DNA of 50,968 bases from ZLKRG44 sp964555705 (lineage in GTDB: Bacteria; Planctomycetota; Phycisphaerae; Phycisphaerales; SM1A02): the NCBI GenBank assembly GCA_964555705.1, contig CAZKTN010000017.1, positions 1 to 50,968 on the forward strand, in the 5' to 3' direction. Positions 7,368 through 15,825 of the stretch are shown piece by piece. Numbering within the stretch: position 1 is the stretch's first letter; each line of letters opens with the position of its first letter. The position numbers and the translations under genes are program-made. Under the pieces are notes generated by a model. It had not been told where the DNA came from, did not search any database, and worked only from the letters and a program-made list of their open reading frames with translations.

Positions 7368-10300
7368 TCACCGCGACCGTCGCCGCCCCACCGGCGCGCG
7401 CGTGATGCGCAGCGACACGATCTCGAAGGGGCCTGCATCGATTGATGCCGCGCCCGAACGCATCGGCACATCGCCCTCGCGCCCCCGCAGCGGCATCTCA
7501 TGCAGGTCGCAGCGGACGACGCGCTGCACCGGCACCTCGAACCCGATCAGCATTCGGCCCGGTGCGCCCGAGTGATCCACTATGCGCATGATGACGTCGC
7601 TGGAGCCGTCATCGGCGGGCTTGAGCGCCGCGATCTCGGCATGACCCGCCGCATCCACCCGCGCGAACCCAGGCAGGATGCCCGGGGCATCACCGCCGCG
7701 CGAGTCGCGCCCCGACTGCGGTGTGCCCCCTCGGCGTGCCGACTCGGGCGAGGCAATCATGGCATCGCTCCCTGAGGCGTGCGATACGCGCAGCGGTGGC
7801 CTCGCGAAGCGCTCCGCCGCCGCCGACGGCGAGCGCTCGTGCGCGTGCAGCGGCATGATCGCATAGGCGAATGCGTGAGCGCCCCGGTCTGCGGCGGGAT
7901 CGGGGAAGCTGGGGCTCTTGGCGAGCGACAGCCCAAGCGTCCCGTGCCGCGCACTCTTGCCGTAGATGCCGTCATCGAGCACCGCAAGCCCGCGGGACCC
8001 GTCATGCATGCACATCCATCCGTGCCCGGGCACCTCGAACTGCGCGCGCTGCCAGCTGGTGTTCTCGTGCGCATCGCGGTCGATCCAGCCGAACTGAGTG
8101 CCGAAGCGCGCGGACCTGCCTTGGATCCCAGTGCGCACAAGCGCGCGCAGCAGCGTGCGCTCCTCGCGCCACTCGAGCCTCGAGCTGATGCGGAGCATGC
8201 GCTCGCCGGACCGCAGCTCGTGCATCTGCACGATGCGGCTAGCGGCGCCGAGCGCACGCTCCACCCTGAGCCACGCTGTGCCTCCTCGCACGCCGCTCGT
8301 GACCGTGGCGGGCGACACGATCGCGATCGGCTTCTCTGCGTACTCGCGGTCCGTGTCCCACGCCTCCCACCGTCGTGGCCGGTCCTCGTAGAGCGCCAGC
8401 TCATGCAGCGGCAGCCCCTCGGCGGGCGCGAACTCGTGTGAGCCGTCGCCAAGCCGCACAAGCCTCCCCTGCCGGTCAAACTCCGCATGCATCGCACCAA
8501 CGCTGATGCGACGGGCGCTCGCCGATGCCGCGTGCGGCCCACCGTCCCGCGCGGCGCGAGTGCGGGTCGCACGTGCATCCGCGTCAACGACGACGGCAGC
8601 CCTCACCGGATCGAGGAGCAGCGCGCGGCCATCGCCCGAACGCATCCTGACGCGCATGAGCCCCTCGTCGCGCAGTGCCTCGAGGCGGGCGATGGCTCCA
8701 CCGAGCTCGCGCCGCGCATCGTCGTACACGGGCCCGATGCTCGATCCCGGCAGGATGTCGTGGAACTGGTGCAGCAGCACTACCTTCCAGAGCGCATCGA
8801 GCTCCTTCAGCAGCACTCGCTCCGCGCTGCGCGCCATCGGCGCCAGCACCGCAAGCATCTCGACCGCACGCAGCAGCTCCTCGGCACGGCGGTTCGCCTG
8901 CTTGATCCAGCGCTGCGAGGTGTACGTGCCTCGGTGCGCCTCGAGGTAGAGCTCGCCGTCCCATACAGGCAGCGGTCGTCGCGCAGCCTCAGCCTCGGCA
9001 GCCTCCGCGTGCAGCTGCGCGCAGAAGTCATGCGCGGATCCATGCGTCACCGTCGGCATGCCTTCGCAGCGCATCGCGCTTCGCGTGCGCTCGATCTGCG
9101 CGGGATCCGGCCCGCCCCCGCCGTCGCCCCACCCGTAGGGCTGCAGGTACGTGCGCACACGCCCCTGGTCCTGCGACTCGATGTTCGCCGCTGCGGCAGT
9201 GAGGTCCGACGGCAGGAACTCGCTGTTGTAGTTGTGTCCCGGCGTGAAGTGCGTGAGCACCGTGGCCGTGCCGAGTCCACGCCAGCGGAAGGTGACATGC
9301 GGGAACCGGTTCGTGTCGCCCCAGATCATCTTGTTGGTGATGAAGGTGTCGATGCCGGCCTTGGCCATTATCTGCGGCAGGCACGCAGGGAACCCGAAGG
9401 TGTCGGGCAGGTACAGCAGCCGCTGGCGCGACGCAGGACCGCCGACGTGCTCGCGCCACCAGCGTGTGCCGTGCATGATCTGGCGCACGAAGCTCTCGCC
9501 AGAGGGGCACGTGCCATCGGGCTCGATCCACATCGCGCCTGCTGCCTCCCACCGGCCCGCATGCACGGCGCCGCGAATGCGCGCGAAGAGCGCGGGGCTC
9601 TCCTGCCTCACGAACTCGTACTGCTGCGCCTGGCTGCACAGGAACCGGAAGTGCGGGAAGCGGTCGATGCTTGCGAGCGCCGTCGCAAAGCTGCGCACGC
9701 ACTTGCGCCGCGTCTCGTCGACCCTCCACAGCCACGCCGTGTCGATGTGCGCGTGGCCGATGGCCACGCATTCGGCGGGGTGCTCCGCACCCGCACGGCC
9801 ACGCAGCAGCGACTCGAGCAGCCGCGACTGCGCAAGCACATGGTCGCGCGTGCCGCCGTTCGCGGGTATCGCACTGATGATCGCCGCGAGCCCGGCGCGG
9901 ATGTCGTTCGTGCGCGGATCCTCGGCGCGGCCGCTCCAGAGCATGCGCCGAAGCCAGTCGAAGCGCTGCGCGAAGGTCCACACGGCCTCATCGAAGGTCA
10001 CGAGCTCCGCCCGCTCGAGGCGTCCCGGCCTCGACTCCGCCCAGCGCGCGCGCACCTCGGGCTGGTCCCACCAGAATGTGGTGGCGCCGAGCGGCATGTT
10101 GCAGGCCGCCTCGATCGCGAGATCGACGCGCTCGCCACCGCGCGCCCGACTCCGATCGCTCCAACGCGCCGGCCAGAGCGTGGCCATGTCGTGATAGGGA
10201 TCAAGTCCCGCCACGGGCTGGCCATCACGCCACAGACATGCCTCGGTGCCGCTCGAGAAGCGCAGCAGAACGCGCGCGCCCCTGAAGGACGCGGGAACCC

Positions 10301-10532
10301 GGCCGCGCACCCTGAACCACGCAGTGCTCCAGACGGGACCCCACCGGAACCCCGGCTCCACCCGCTTGCCGCGGCTCTGCACGGCCCGGTGCCCCTCGTC
10401 GTGCCCGACCCGGGCTGGCATCTGCGCCACCGACACGGCAAGCGGGTGGCTCTGCGGCATCGCCAGCGGCATCAGCACCGAAGCGCAGAACTCCTCGGCC
10501 CGGATCGCATCCATCTGATGGCTCGGCAGCAC
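7368..10532 (-). CDS. GH38 alpha-mannosidase
   Basis: A 1054-aa retaining class II alpha-mannosidase (GH38), releasing mannose from alpha-mannosides. The catalytic block GHAHIDTAWLW (about 259-269) supplies zinc ligands His260 and Asp264; the nucleophile Asp is in WIEPDGTCPSGES (about Asp339). YLPDTFGFPACLPQIM and WGDGGGGP are further family signatures. A beta-rich N-terminal domain (about 40-150) and long C-terminal beta-sandwich domains (from about 650) fit the family and its usual length. No signal peptide is apparent. GTG 10532 is preferred because TACACT lies 7 nt upstream; ATG 10514 is the alternative. It heads the operon with the symporter and GH2 enzyme and is divergent from the Cys-rich export operon. 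Confidence 0.93.
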   Translation of the reverse strand: MLPSHQMDAIRAEEFCASVLMPLAMPQSHPLAVSVAQMPARVGHDEGHRAVQSRGKRVEPGFRWGPVWSTAWFRVRGRVPASFRGARVLLRFSSGTEACLWRDGQPVAGLDPYHDMATLWPARWSDRSRARGGERVDLAIEAACNMPLGATTFWWDQPEVRARWAESRPGRLERAELVTFDEAVWTFAQRFDWLRRMLWSGRAEDPRTNDIRAGLAAIISAIPANGGTRDHVLAQSRLLESLLRGRAGAEHPAECVAIGHAHIDTAWLWRVDETRRKCVRSFATALASIDRFPHFRFLCSQAQQYEFVRQESPALFARIRGAVHAGRWEAAGAMWIEPDGTCPSGESFVRQIMHGTRWWREHVGGPASRQRLLYLPDTFGFPACLPQIMAKAGIDTFITNKMIWGDTNRFPHVTFRWRGLGTATVLTHFTPGHNYNSEFLPSDLTAAAANIESQDQGRVRTYLQPYGWGDGGGGPDPAQIERTRSAMRCEGMPTVTHGSAHDFCAQLHAEAAEAEAARRPLPVWDGELYLEAHRGTYTSQRWIKQANRRAEELLRAVEMLAVLAPMARSAERVLLKELDALWKVVLLHQFHDILPGSSIGPVYDDARRELGGAIARLEALRDEGLMRVRMRSGDGRALLLDPVRAAVVVDADARATRTRAARDGGPHAASASARRISVGAMHAEFDRQGRLVRLGDGSHEFAPAEGLPLHELALYEDRPRRWEAWDTDREYAEKPIAIVSPATVTSGVRGGTAWLRVERALGAASRIVQMHELRSGERMLRISSRLEWREERTLLRALVRTGIQGRSARFGTQFGWIDRDAHENTSWQRAQFEVPGHGWMCMHDGSRGLAVLDDGIYGKSARHGTLGLSLAKSPSFPDPAADRGAHAFAYAIMPLHAHERSPSAAAERFARPPLRVSHASGSDAMIASPESARRGGTPQSGRDSRGGDAPGILPGFARVDAAGHAEIAALKPADDGSSDVIMRIVDHSGAPGRMLIGFEVPVQRVVRCDLHEMPLRGREGDVPMRSGAASIDAGPFEIVSLRITRAPVGRRRSR

Positions 10533-10539
10533 GGGCGAA

Positions 10540-10545
10540 AGTGTA
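10540..10545 (-). promoter_or_regulatory. -10-like hexamer TACACT (GH38 gene)
   Basis: Minus-strand TACACT lies 7 nt before GTG 10532. The same hexamer precedes the panB and coaD starts. Confidence 0.45.
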
Positions 10546-10604
10546 GGAGGACCGATATCCGCTCGACTCCGCGCGATCGTTCGACTCCGCCCAATCGCAT
10601 GCCA

Positions 10605-10610
10605 TACTCT
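10605..10610 (+). promoter_or_regulatory. -10-like hexamer TACTCT (Cys-rich operon)
   Basis: TACTCT followed by TGGGCC and GTG 10617, a 6-nt spacer. CATACT two bases upstream is an alternative reading. TCGACT at 10581-10586 is a candidate -35 with an 18-bp spacer. Confidence 0.45.
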
Positions 10611-10616
10611 TGGGCC

Positions 10617-11171
10617 GTGACCCGTTCGTGGCGCACCATCATCGCCGGACTGCTTGCGTTCTGGATGCCGCTGTGCTGCTGCCAGATCGCGGCGATCGCA
10701 GGCACAGGTGCGCCGTGCTGCGCGGGTGGAGCATCCGGCGCGCGCGCACCGTCCGAGTCCACCCTCTGCCTGAAGCCCACTTCACCCTCGCCATCCTGCT
10801 GCGCGGTGCAGGTCGCGCCTGCCGCCGAATGCTGCACCGAGGTCGAGCGTTCGGCCTGCTGCCCTGACGAGCCCTGCGCTGATGGTGCGCATCCCTGCGG
10901 CGACGATCGGTCGCCTGCCGCCGATCCCTGCATGTGCTGCGCAACCAAGGCGCCGGTGCCGGAGCAGGATCCGGTGGACCCGATCCTCTCTGCACATGAG
11001 GCGGCTGATGCGATCCCAGCGTCGATGCTTGCGTCGTCCGCGTGCGCTGCTCCGCGTCTTGCCTGCAACGGACCGCCAGATGGCGGATTCGGCATGCCGC
11101 GGACTAGCGCGCCCTGGCCATGCGGCCACGCCACTGAACGGTGCGCCCAGCTCAGCTGCTGGACTGAGTGA
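10617..11171 (+). CDS. Cysteine-rich exported protein, 22 Cys in 184 aa
   Basis: I recognise no named family. The N-terminus is a signal peptide or signal anchor (TRSWRTIIAGLLAFWMPL) running into CCC at about residues 20-22. The rest carries CC pairs at about 34, 60, 72 and 81, and CMCC near 105: 22 cysteines in all, with many Pro/Ala/Ser linkers and little sign of a conventional fold. Such a polypeptide would suit thiol-based metal binding outside the cytoplasm (inference). GTG 10617 is chosen because of TACTCT 6 nt upstream; the longer open frame upstream is only the antisense of the GH38 gene. It leads an operon of TolC, HlyD and ABC permease components that ends with another Cys/His-rich lipoprotein, supporting a role in metal sequestration or sensing. 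Confidence 0.7.
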   Translation: MTRSWRTIIAGLLAFWMPLCCCQIAAIAGTGAPCCAGGASGARAPSESTLCLKPTSPSPSCCAVQVAPAAECCTEVERSACCPDEPCADGAHPCGDDRSPAADPCMCCATKAPVPEQDPVDPILSAHEAADAIPASMLASSACAAPRLACNGPPDGGFGMPRTSAPWPCGHATERCAQLSCWTE

Positions 11172-11248
11172 ATCCTGATGTGAGACCTGTGCCTGCGCGG
11201 GATGTTCCCGTGCGGGACGTTGTGTCCGTCGCATCTGGAGATTCACCC

Positions 11249-12637
11249 GTGACCCGTTCCCGACCTATCCGCACGCTTGCCGTGGCAGCCTGCACGCTTG
11301 CCATCGCCGGATGCGCAAGCGAGCCGATGCCGCTCGCAGACAGCCTGTCAGCAGACATGTCCCGAGGCACGGGCATCGTGCCCGCGTGGGCTGCAGGAGG
11401 CGAGCCCGCCACAGCGCAGGCGCTGCGCGCCGCCGCCGCAGATCCCGTCCCCGACCCGCTCGACGAGCGCGAGGCTGTGCGGCTCTCGCTCGAGCGAAGC
11501 CCGGAGCTCGTTCGCATGATCGCCAAGGCAGAGTCGATGCGCCATGAGGCGATCGACATGTCGGCGCCCATGAACCCGATGCTCAACTTCGCCTCCGGAG
11601 TGCCGCTTGACTCGATGGGCGCGGTGCCGGTGCTCGCGATGGTCATGGGGCAGATCGACGAGCTCTGGACACGCCCGGCCCGCAGCGCCGTGGCTCGCGA
11701 CACATACGCGGCGATGCTGCTCGACCTCGGGGCGCAGGCGGTGACGATGGCCGCCAAGGCGCGCTCGATGTGGCACGAGGTGCAGCTGCGCGACGAGGAG
11801 TTCGTGCACGCGGAGCACGACGAGCGCATCACCGCGAAGCTCGTCGACATCGTGCGCGAGCAGGTCGCGGTCGGCGAGGCAGATCTCTCCATGCTGCAGG
11901 AGGCGACCGCCGAGTACTCCGATGCGCACCACCGTGCATCGAAGGCGCGCGAGGCCCGCGAGGCTGCACGGCTTGCGCTGATGGCGATGATGGGACGCGC
12001 CGAGGCATCGCTTGATTGGAGGACCGGCGAGACGGATGCTGCGGCGCTCGCCGCCATCCACCTGCCTCTGGGCAGCGAGGCGCAGCTGCTCGATGCGCTC
12101 GCGGCCAACCGGCTCGACGTGCGCGCCGCGGAGGCACGCCTTCGCGCGGCCGAGTCATCGCTCACTGTGGCGCACCGCACGCGGCTGCGCCAGATCCAGC
12201 TCGGCGCCGGGTACGACCGCGACATGGAGCGCATGGAGGCCGTCATGTTCAACGCGAACATCGAGCTGCCGATCTTCAACGACGGCAGCGCACGCATCGC
12301 CCGCGCCGCCGCAGATGTGCAGGCCGCTGCGCTTGAGGCAGAGCGTGTGCGGCAGGCCGCCATCGTGCAGCTGCGCACGGCGCTGTCGCGCGCACGTGCG
12401 GCGGACGAGCGCAGGGACATGACGATGTCTGCGGTGGTGACCCCCGGCGTCGAGGCGTTCGAGCGCGCGCGGGCGGCCGTTGACGCAGGCGAAGGGTCGC
12501 TCGCGGGTGCACTGAACGTGGAGCACGGGCTCAACCACGCGCGGCTCGAGCTCGCGGACATGGAGCGCGAGCGCCGCATGATGCGGATCGAGCTTGCGCA
12601 GGCAAGCGCATTCCTCCCTCTGGAGGTGTCGCCGTGA
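11249..12637 (+). CDS. TolC-family outer-membrane efflux lipoprotein
   Basis: A 462-aa outer-membrane channel protein of the TolC/CusC type. Signal peptide MTRSRPIRTLAVAACTLAIAGC ends in lipobox IAGC (Cys22). The remainder is alpha-helical with long heptad-like stretches (about 70-230 and 290-455) rich in Ala/Glu/Arg and ending near LELADMERERRMMRIELAQA, as in the two-repeat efflux fold. It would form the outer-membrane exit duct. GTG 11249 has GGAG 8 nt upstream, follows the Cys-rich gene by 77 bp, and gives a proper signal peptide; the frame opens further upstream without sense. Its stop overlaps the adaptor's GTG by 4 bp. Confidence 0.87.
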   Translation: MTRSRPIRTLAVAACTLAIAGCASEPMPLADSLSADMSRGTGIVPAWAAGGEPATAQALRAAAADPVPDPLDEREAVRLSLERSPELVRMIAKAESMRHEAIDMSAPMNPMLNFASGVPLDSMGAVPVLAMVMGQIDELWTRPARSAVARDTYAAMLLDLGAQAVTMAAKARSMWHEVQLRDEEFVHAEHDERITAKLVDIVREQVAVGEADLSMLQEATAEYSDAHHRASKAREAREAARLALMAMMGRAEASLDWRTGETDAAALAAIHLPLGSEAQLLDALAANRLDVRAAEARLRAAESSLTVAHRTRLRQIQLGAGYDRDMERMEAVMFNANIELPIFNDGSARIARAAADVQAAALEAERVRQAAIVQLRTALSRARAADERRDMTMSAVVTPGVEAFERARAAVDAGEGSLAGALNVEHGLNHARLELADMERERRMMRIELAQASAFLPLEVSP

Positions 12638-13926
12638 GCGTTCACCGCCCGATACCGATGCCCGGCCCCAGGATCGCCTCGCGCGTGCTGCTTCCCGGGT
12701 CCGTGGTCGCCTGCGCGGTGGGTCTTCTCGTGTGGGCGAGCTGGCGTGCGTGGGCACCGCTTCCGTCAGTGTCCGCCGTTGCGGTGGTCGTGCGGCCCGT
12801 GGCGCTCGCGGACGCATCACCGGCCGGCACGGGCACGTCCGGCGCGCAGCCGGGCGCCGGACCCGCCGGCACGGGACCCGTTGTGCAGGCTCCCGGCTGG
12901 ATAGAGCCCGCACCCTTCCCAGTCACGGCGAGCGCACTTGTGCCCGGCATCGTCCGTGAGGTGCTTGTGCTCGAGGGTGACCGCGTGGACGCCGGCCAGG
13001 TCGTGGCGCGGCTCGTGGACGACCAGTTCAGGATCATGCTCGCACGCGCCGATGCGGAGCTCCGCATGCGGCAGGCCGAGCGCGACGCGATGCAGGACGA
13101 GCTCACGCGCAAGGCCAAGCTGCTGTCGACCGGGGCCGTCAGCGCCGGTGAGGTGGCGCGCCTTGACCTCAAGGTGCAGGGAGCGTCGGCCGCATGCGAC
13201 CAGTCGAAGGCGATGCGCGACGACGCGGCGCTCGCGCTCGAGCGCACGCTCGTCCGTGCGCCATCCGCCGGTCTCGTGATGGCGCGGCTTGCCGCACCCG
13301 GCAGCTTTGTCGGCATGGATGCGGAGACCGCCGGCGTCGTGCAGCTGTTCGATCCGATGTCGCTTCAGGTGCGCACCGACGTGCCGCTCGCTGATGCGGG
13401 CCGTCTCGCGCCTGGCCAGCGCGCGGAGGTGCAGGTCGATGCGCTGCCCGGGCGCACCGTGCCCGGCCGCATAGTGCGCCTCGTGCAGCAGGCGGACATC
13501 GCGAAGAACACGGTGCAGGCAAAGGTGCTGCTCGAGGATCCGCCCGAGGGCCTCTTCCCCGACATGCTCGCGCGGGTGCGTATCCGAACCGGCGCCGCAT
13601 CGGCCGGCGCCGCATCCGCCGCAGCGGCAGGCGGCGGCGGCGGCGTGCGATCCGAGGTGGTGGTGCCCGAGAGCGCGTGCACCGGGGCGGCCACACGCGA
13701 TGACGGACTCCGGGTGGCGCAGATCCCGGTGATCGCGGAGGTGCGCGACGGCATCGGCACGGTTGAGATCCGCAGCGTCACGCTCGCGCCATCGGAGGAT
13801 GGCACAGGATGGACCGTCGCGATCGACGGGCTGCGCCCTGGCGACCTTGTCGCCCCCAGCGCATCCGGACGCGCGGGCCGCAAGGTCCGCGTCAATCTCG
13901 CCGCAGGAGGCGCACATGACCACTGA
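12634..13926 (+). CDS. HlyD/MacA-like periplasmic adaptor
   Basis: A 430-aa membrane-fusion protein. One N-terminal membrane segment (about 20-38) is followed by a Gly/Pro/Ala linker, the first lipoyl half-motif VPGIVREVLVLEGDRVDAGQVVARLVDDQF, a coiled-coil hairpin (about 140-205), the second half-motif ALERTLVRAPSAGLVMARLAAPGSFVG, and the beta-barrel MSLQVRTDVPLADAGRLAPGQRAEVQVDALPG. It would bridge the permeases and the TolC-like duct. A glycine/alanine-rich insert (about 325-350) splits the C-terminal region, and the tail ends HDH. GTG 12634 forms a GTGA overlap with tolC; its own stop lies 11 bp inside the ATPase gene. Confidence 0.88.
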   Translation: MSVHRPIPMPGPRIASRVLLPGSVVACAVGLLVWASWRAWAPLPSVSAVAVVVRPVALADASPAGTGTSGAQPGAGPAGTGPVVQAPGWIEPAPFPVTASALVPGIVREVLVLEGDRVDAGQVVARLVDDQFRIMLARADAELRMRQAERDAMQDELTRKAKLLSTGAVSAGEVARLDLKVQGASAACDQSKAMRDDAALALERTLVRAPSAGLVMARLAAPGSFVGMDAETAGVVQLFDPMSLQVRTDVPLADAGRLAPGQRAEVQVDALPGRTVPGRIVRLVQQADIAKNTVQAKVLLEDPPEGLFPDMLARVRIRTGAASAGAASAAAAGGGGGVRSEVVVPESACTGAATRDDGLRVAQIPVIAEVRDGIGTVEIRSVTLAPSEDGTGWTVAIDGLRPGDLVAPSASGRAGRKVRVNLAAGGAHDH

Positions 13927-14656
13927 CGCAATCATCCGCTGCGTGAATCTCGAGAAGCACTATGTCCGTGGCGGCGAGACCGTGCGCGTGCTCGAGTCGA
14001 TCGACCTCGAGATTGCGCGAGGATCGTTCGTGGCGCTGATGGGCCCATCGGGCTCAGGCAAGACCACGCTGCTCAACCTGCTCGCGGGGATCGACTCGCC
14101 CACGAGCGGGCACCTCGTGGTCGATGGCCGCGAGCTTGGCGGCCTCTCGCCTGGCGCGCTCGCCGAGTGGAGGGCCGCAAGCGTCGGATACGTGTTCCAG
14201 CTCTACCACCTGGTGCCTGTGCTCACGGCCTACGAGAACGTGGAGCTTCCGCTGTACCTGCAGCCGATCAGCCGAAGCGAGAGGCACCGCCGCGTCAGCG
14301 AGGCGCTCGAGGCTGTGGGCATCGCGGATCGCCACGCCCACTTCCCGCGCCAGCTCTCCGGCGGACAGGAGCAGCGTGTCGCGATCGCACGGGCCATCGT
14401 CACGCGGCCAGCGCTGCTGCTTGCGGATGAGCCCACCGGGGACCTCGACCGTGCCGCCGCGTCGGGCATCATGGACCTTCTCGGCAGGCTGCACCGCGAG
14501 ATGGGCCAGACGATCGTGATGGTCACGCATGACCCGGCCACAGCCGAGCATGCGCAGCGGCTCGTGCGGCTGGACAAGGGCCGACTCGCCGAGGACCGCG
14601 TTCGCGGTCGCGGACCCCTTCACGCGCCGCACGCCTCACCGGAGGTCTCACGATGA
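13916..14656 (+). CDS. ABC transporter ATPase, LolD/MacB type
   Basis: A 246-aa nucleotide-binding subunit. Walker A GPSGSGKTT (about 43-51), Q-loop FQLYHLVPVLTAYENVELPL, signature LSGGQEQRVAIARA, Walker B LLLADEPTGDLD and H-loop VTHD are all intact, so it should hydrolyse ATP. The LVPVLTAYENVELPL stretch is characteristic of the LolD/MacB/FtsE subgroup that powers mechanotransmission permeases rather than classic pumps. ATG 13916 has GCAGGAGG just upstream and overlaps the adaptor stop by 11 bp; its stop overlaps the first permease by 4 bp. Confidence 0.93.
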   Translation: MTTDAIIRCVNLEKHYVRGGETVRVLESIDLEIARGSFVALMGPSGSGKTTLLNLLAGIDSPTSGHLVVDGRELGGLSPGALAEWRAASVGYVFQLYHLVPVLTAYENVELPLYLQPISRSERHRRVSEALEAVGIADRHAHFPRQLSGGQEQRVAIARAIVTRPALLLADEPTGDLDRAAASGIMDLLGRLHREMGQTIVMVTHDPATAEHAQRLVRLDKGRLAEDRVRGRGPLHAPHASPEVSR

Positions 14657-15825
14657 CCCGGATCGCACCAACGCTTGCCGGCATGTGCGCGCTCGCATGG
14701 CGCGGGCTCTCGCGCCGCCGCGTGCGCAGCGCCATCGTCACCGCGGGTGTCGCCGTCGCCGTCTTCCTCTTCTGCACCGTCGATGCGATGCGCGAAGGCG
14801 TCGAGCGCGCCACTGGCCGCGCGGCGGGCGAGACGTCGCTGATCGTGTACCGCCAGAACCGCTTCTGCCCATTCACGAGCCAGCTCCCGCAGCACTACGT
14901 CGAGCAGATCCGGCGCGTGCCGGGCGTTGCGAGCGCCGTGCCGGTGAAGATCGTCGTCTCCAACTGCCGTGCATCGCTCGATGTGGTGACCTACCGCGGC
15001 GTCCCCGCGGACTCACTGGCGGCCGCAGCCACCACGCGCACGCTGCGCGCGTCGCCCGAGGCGTTCGCCGATTGGCAGCGCCGGGGAGATGCGGCACTCA
15101 TCGGGCGCGAGCTCGCGCAGAGGCGTCGGCTCAAGCCAGGCGACCGCTTCACCGCGGCGGGCATCGACACCTACGTCGCAGGCATCGTCGACAGCGACGC
15201 GCCGCAGGACCTGAGCAGCGCATTCGTGCACCTTGCCTTCCTGCAGGAGCAGGCGCAGCGTGGAGGCACCGGCGGCATCGTGACCCAGTTCGATGTGCGC
15301 GTAAGCGACCCCGGCCAGCTCGACCCGGTGGCCCAGGCGATCGACACGCTCTTCGCGAACGACCAGTCGCCCACCACCACCCGGGCCGAGACTGCGCACG
15401 TGGCGCGCGCCGCCGGCGACGTGATCGCGCTCGTGCGTTTCGCGCAGGCGCTCGGCATCGCGGCGCTCGTGGCGATCTTTGCACTCGTGGGCAATGCCAT
15501 CGTGCTCTCGATGCGCGGACGCGAGCGTGACCTCAGCGTGCTACAGACTCTCGGGTTCCGCGGGCGGCATCTCGCGATGCTTGTCGTCGCGGAGGCGCTG
15601 CTGCTCGGCGGGATCGGCGGCTCGATCGGCGCTGGGGCCTCGTACCTGGCGGTCGCGGCAAGCCGCACCGCGCTCACGATGGAGGGCGTCTCGATCGCGG
15701 TGCCGCCGTCGGCCGCCATTGCCGCGATCGGCGTGCTGCTTGCGGTGCTGCTCAGCGGCGCTGCCGCAGTGGTGCCCGCCCTCATCGCCGCACGGCGCCC
15801 GATCGTCGCGGGGTTCCGCACATGA
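14653..15825 (+). CDS. FtsX/MacB-like ABC permease 1
   Basis: A 390-aa permease with the MacB-type layout: one N-terminal helix (about 27-47), a large periplasmic domain (about 50-260), then three C-terminal helices (about 265-290, 315-340, 350-375). The periplasmic part includes YRQNRFCPFTSQLPQHY and VVSNCRASLDVVTYRGVP. I recall FCP and NC motifs of this kind in planctomycete permeases; the two cysteines could bind metal or form a disulphide. Coupled by ATGA overlaps to both the ATPase and the second permease, so the complex is probably a heterodimer. The substrate cannot be read from sequence, but the Cys/His-rich operon partners point to metal or thiol stress. Confidence 0.87.
   Translation: MTRIAPTLAGMCALAWRGLSRRRVRSAIVTAGVAVAVFLFCTVDAMREGVERATGRAAGETSLIVYRQNRFCPFTSQLPQHYVEQIRRVPGVASAVPVKIVVSNCRASLDVVTYRGVPADSLAAAATTRTLRASPEAFADWQRRGDAALIGRELAQRRRLKPGDRFTAAGIDTYVAGIVDSDAPQDLSSAFVHLAFLQEQAQRGGTGGIVTQFDVRVSDPGQLDPVAQAIDTLFANDQSPTTTRAETAHVARAAGDVIALVRFAQALGIAALVAIFALVGNAIVLSMRGRERDLSVLQTLGFRGRHLAMLVVAEALLLGGIGGSIGAGASYLAVAASRTALTMEGVSIAVPPSAAIAAIGVLLAVLLSGAAAVVPALIAARRPIVAGFRT

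Larger units (their letters stand above)
10533..10616. promoter_or_regulatory. Divergent promoter region with repeated TCGACTCCGC
   Basis: These 84 bp separate the minus-strand GH38 operon from the plus-strand Cys-rich/efflux operon. A 10-bp direct repeat TCGACTCCGC occurs at 10563-10572 and 10581-10590, 18 bp apart. The second copy starts where a -35 for the plus-strand TACTCT box would lie (TCGACT, 18-bp spacer), so the repeats could be -35 material or an operator shared by both promoters. Confidence 0.4.

Noticed and set aside
8487..10616. Upstream part of a long plus-strand open frame
   Set aside because: Most of it is antisense to GH38. Only the 3' part from GTG 10617 encodes a plausible protein with a signal peptide and a promoter-like box.
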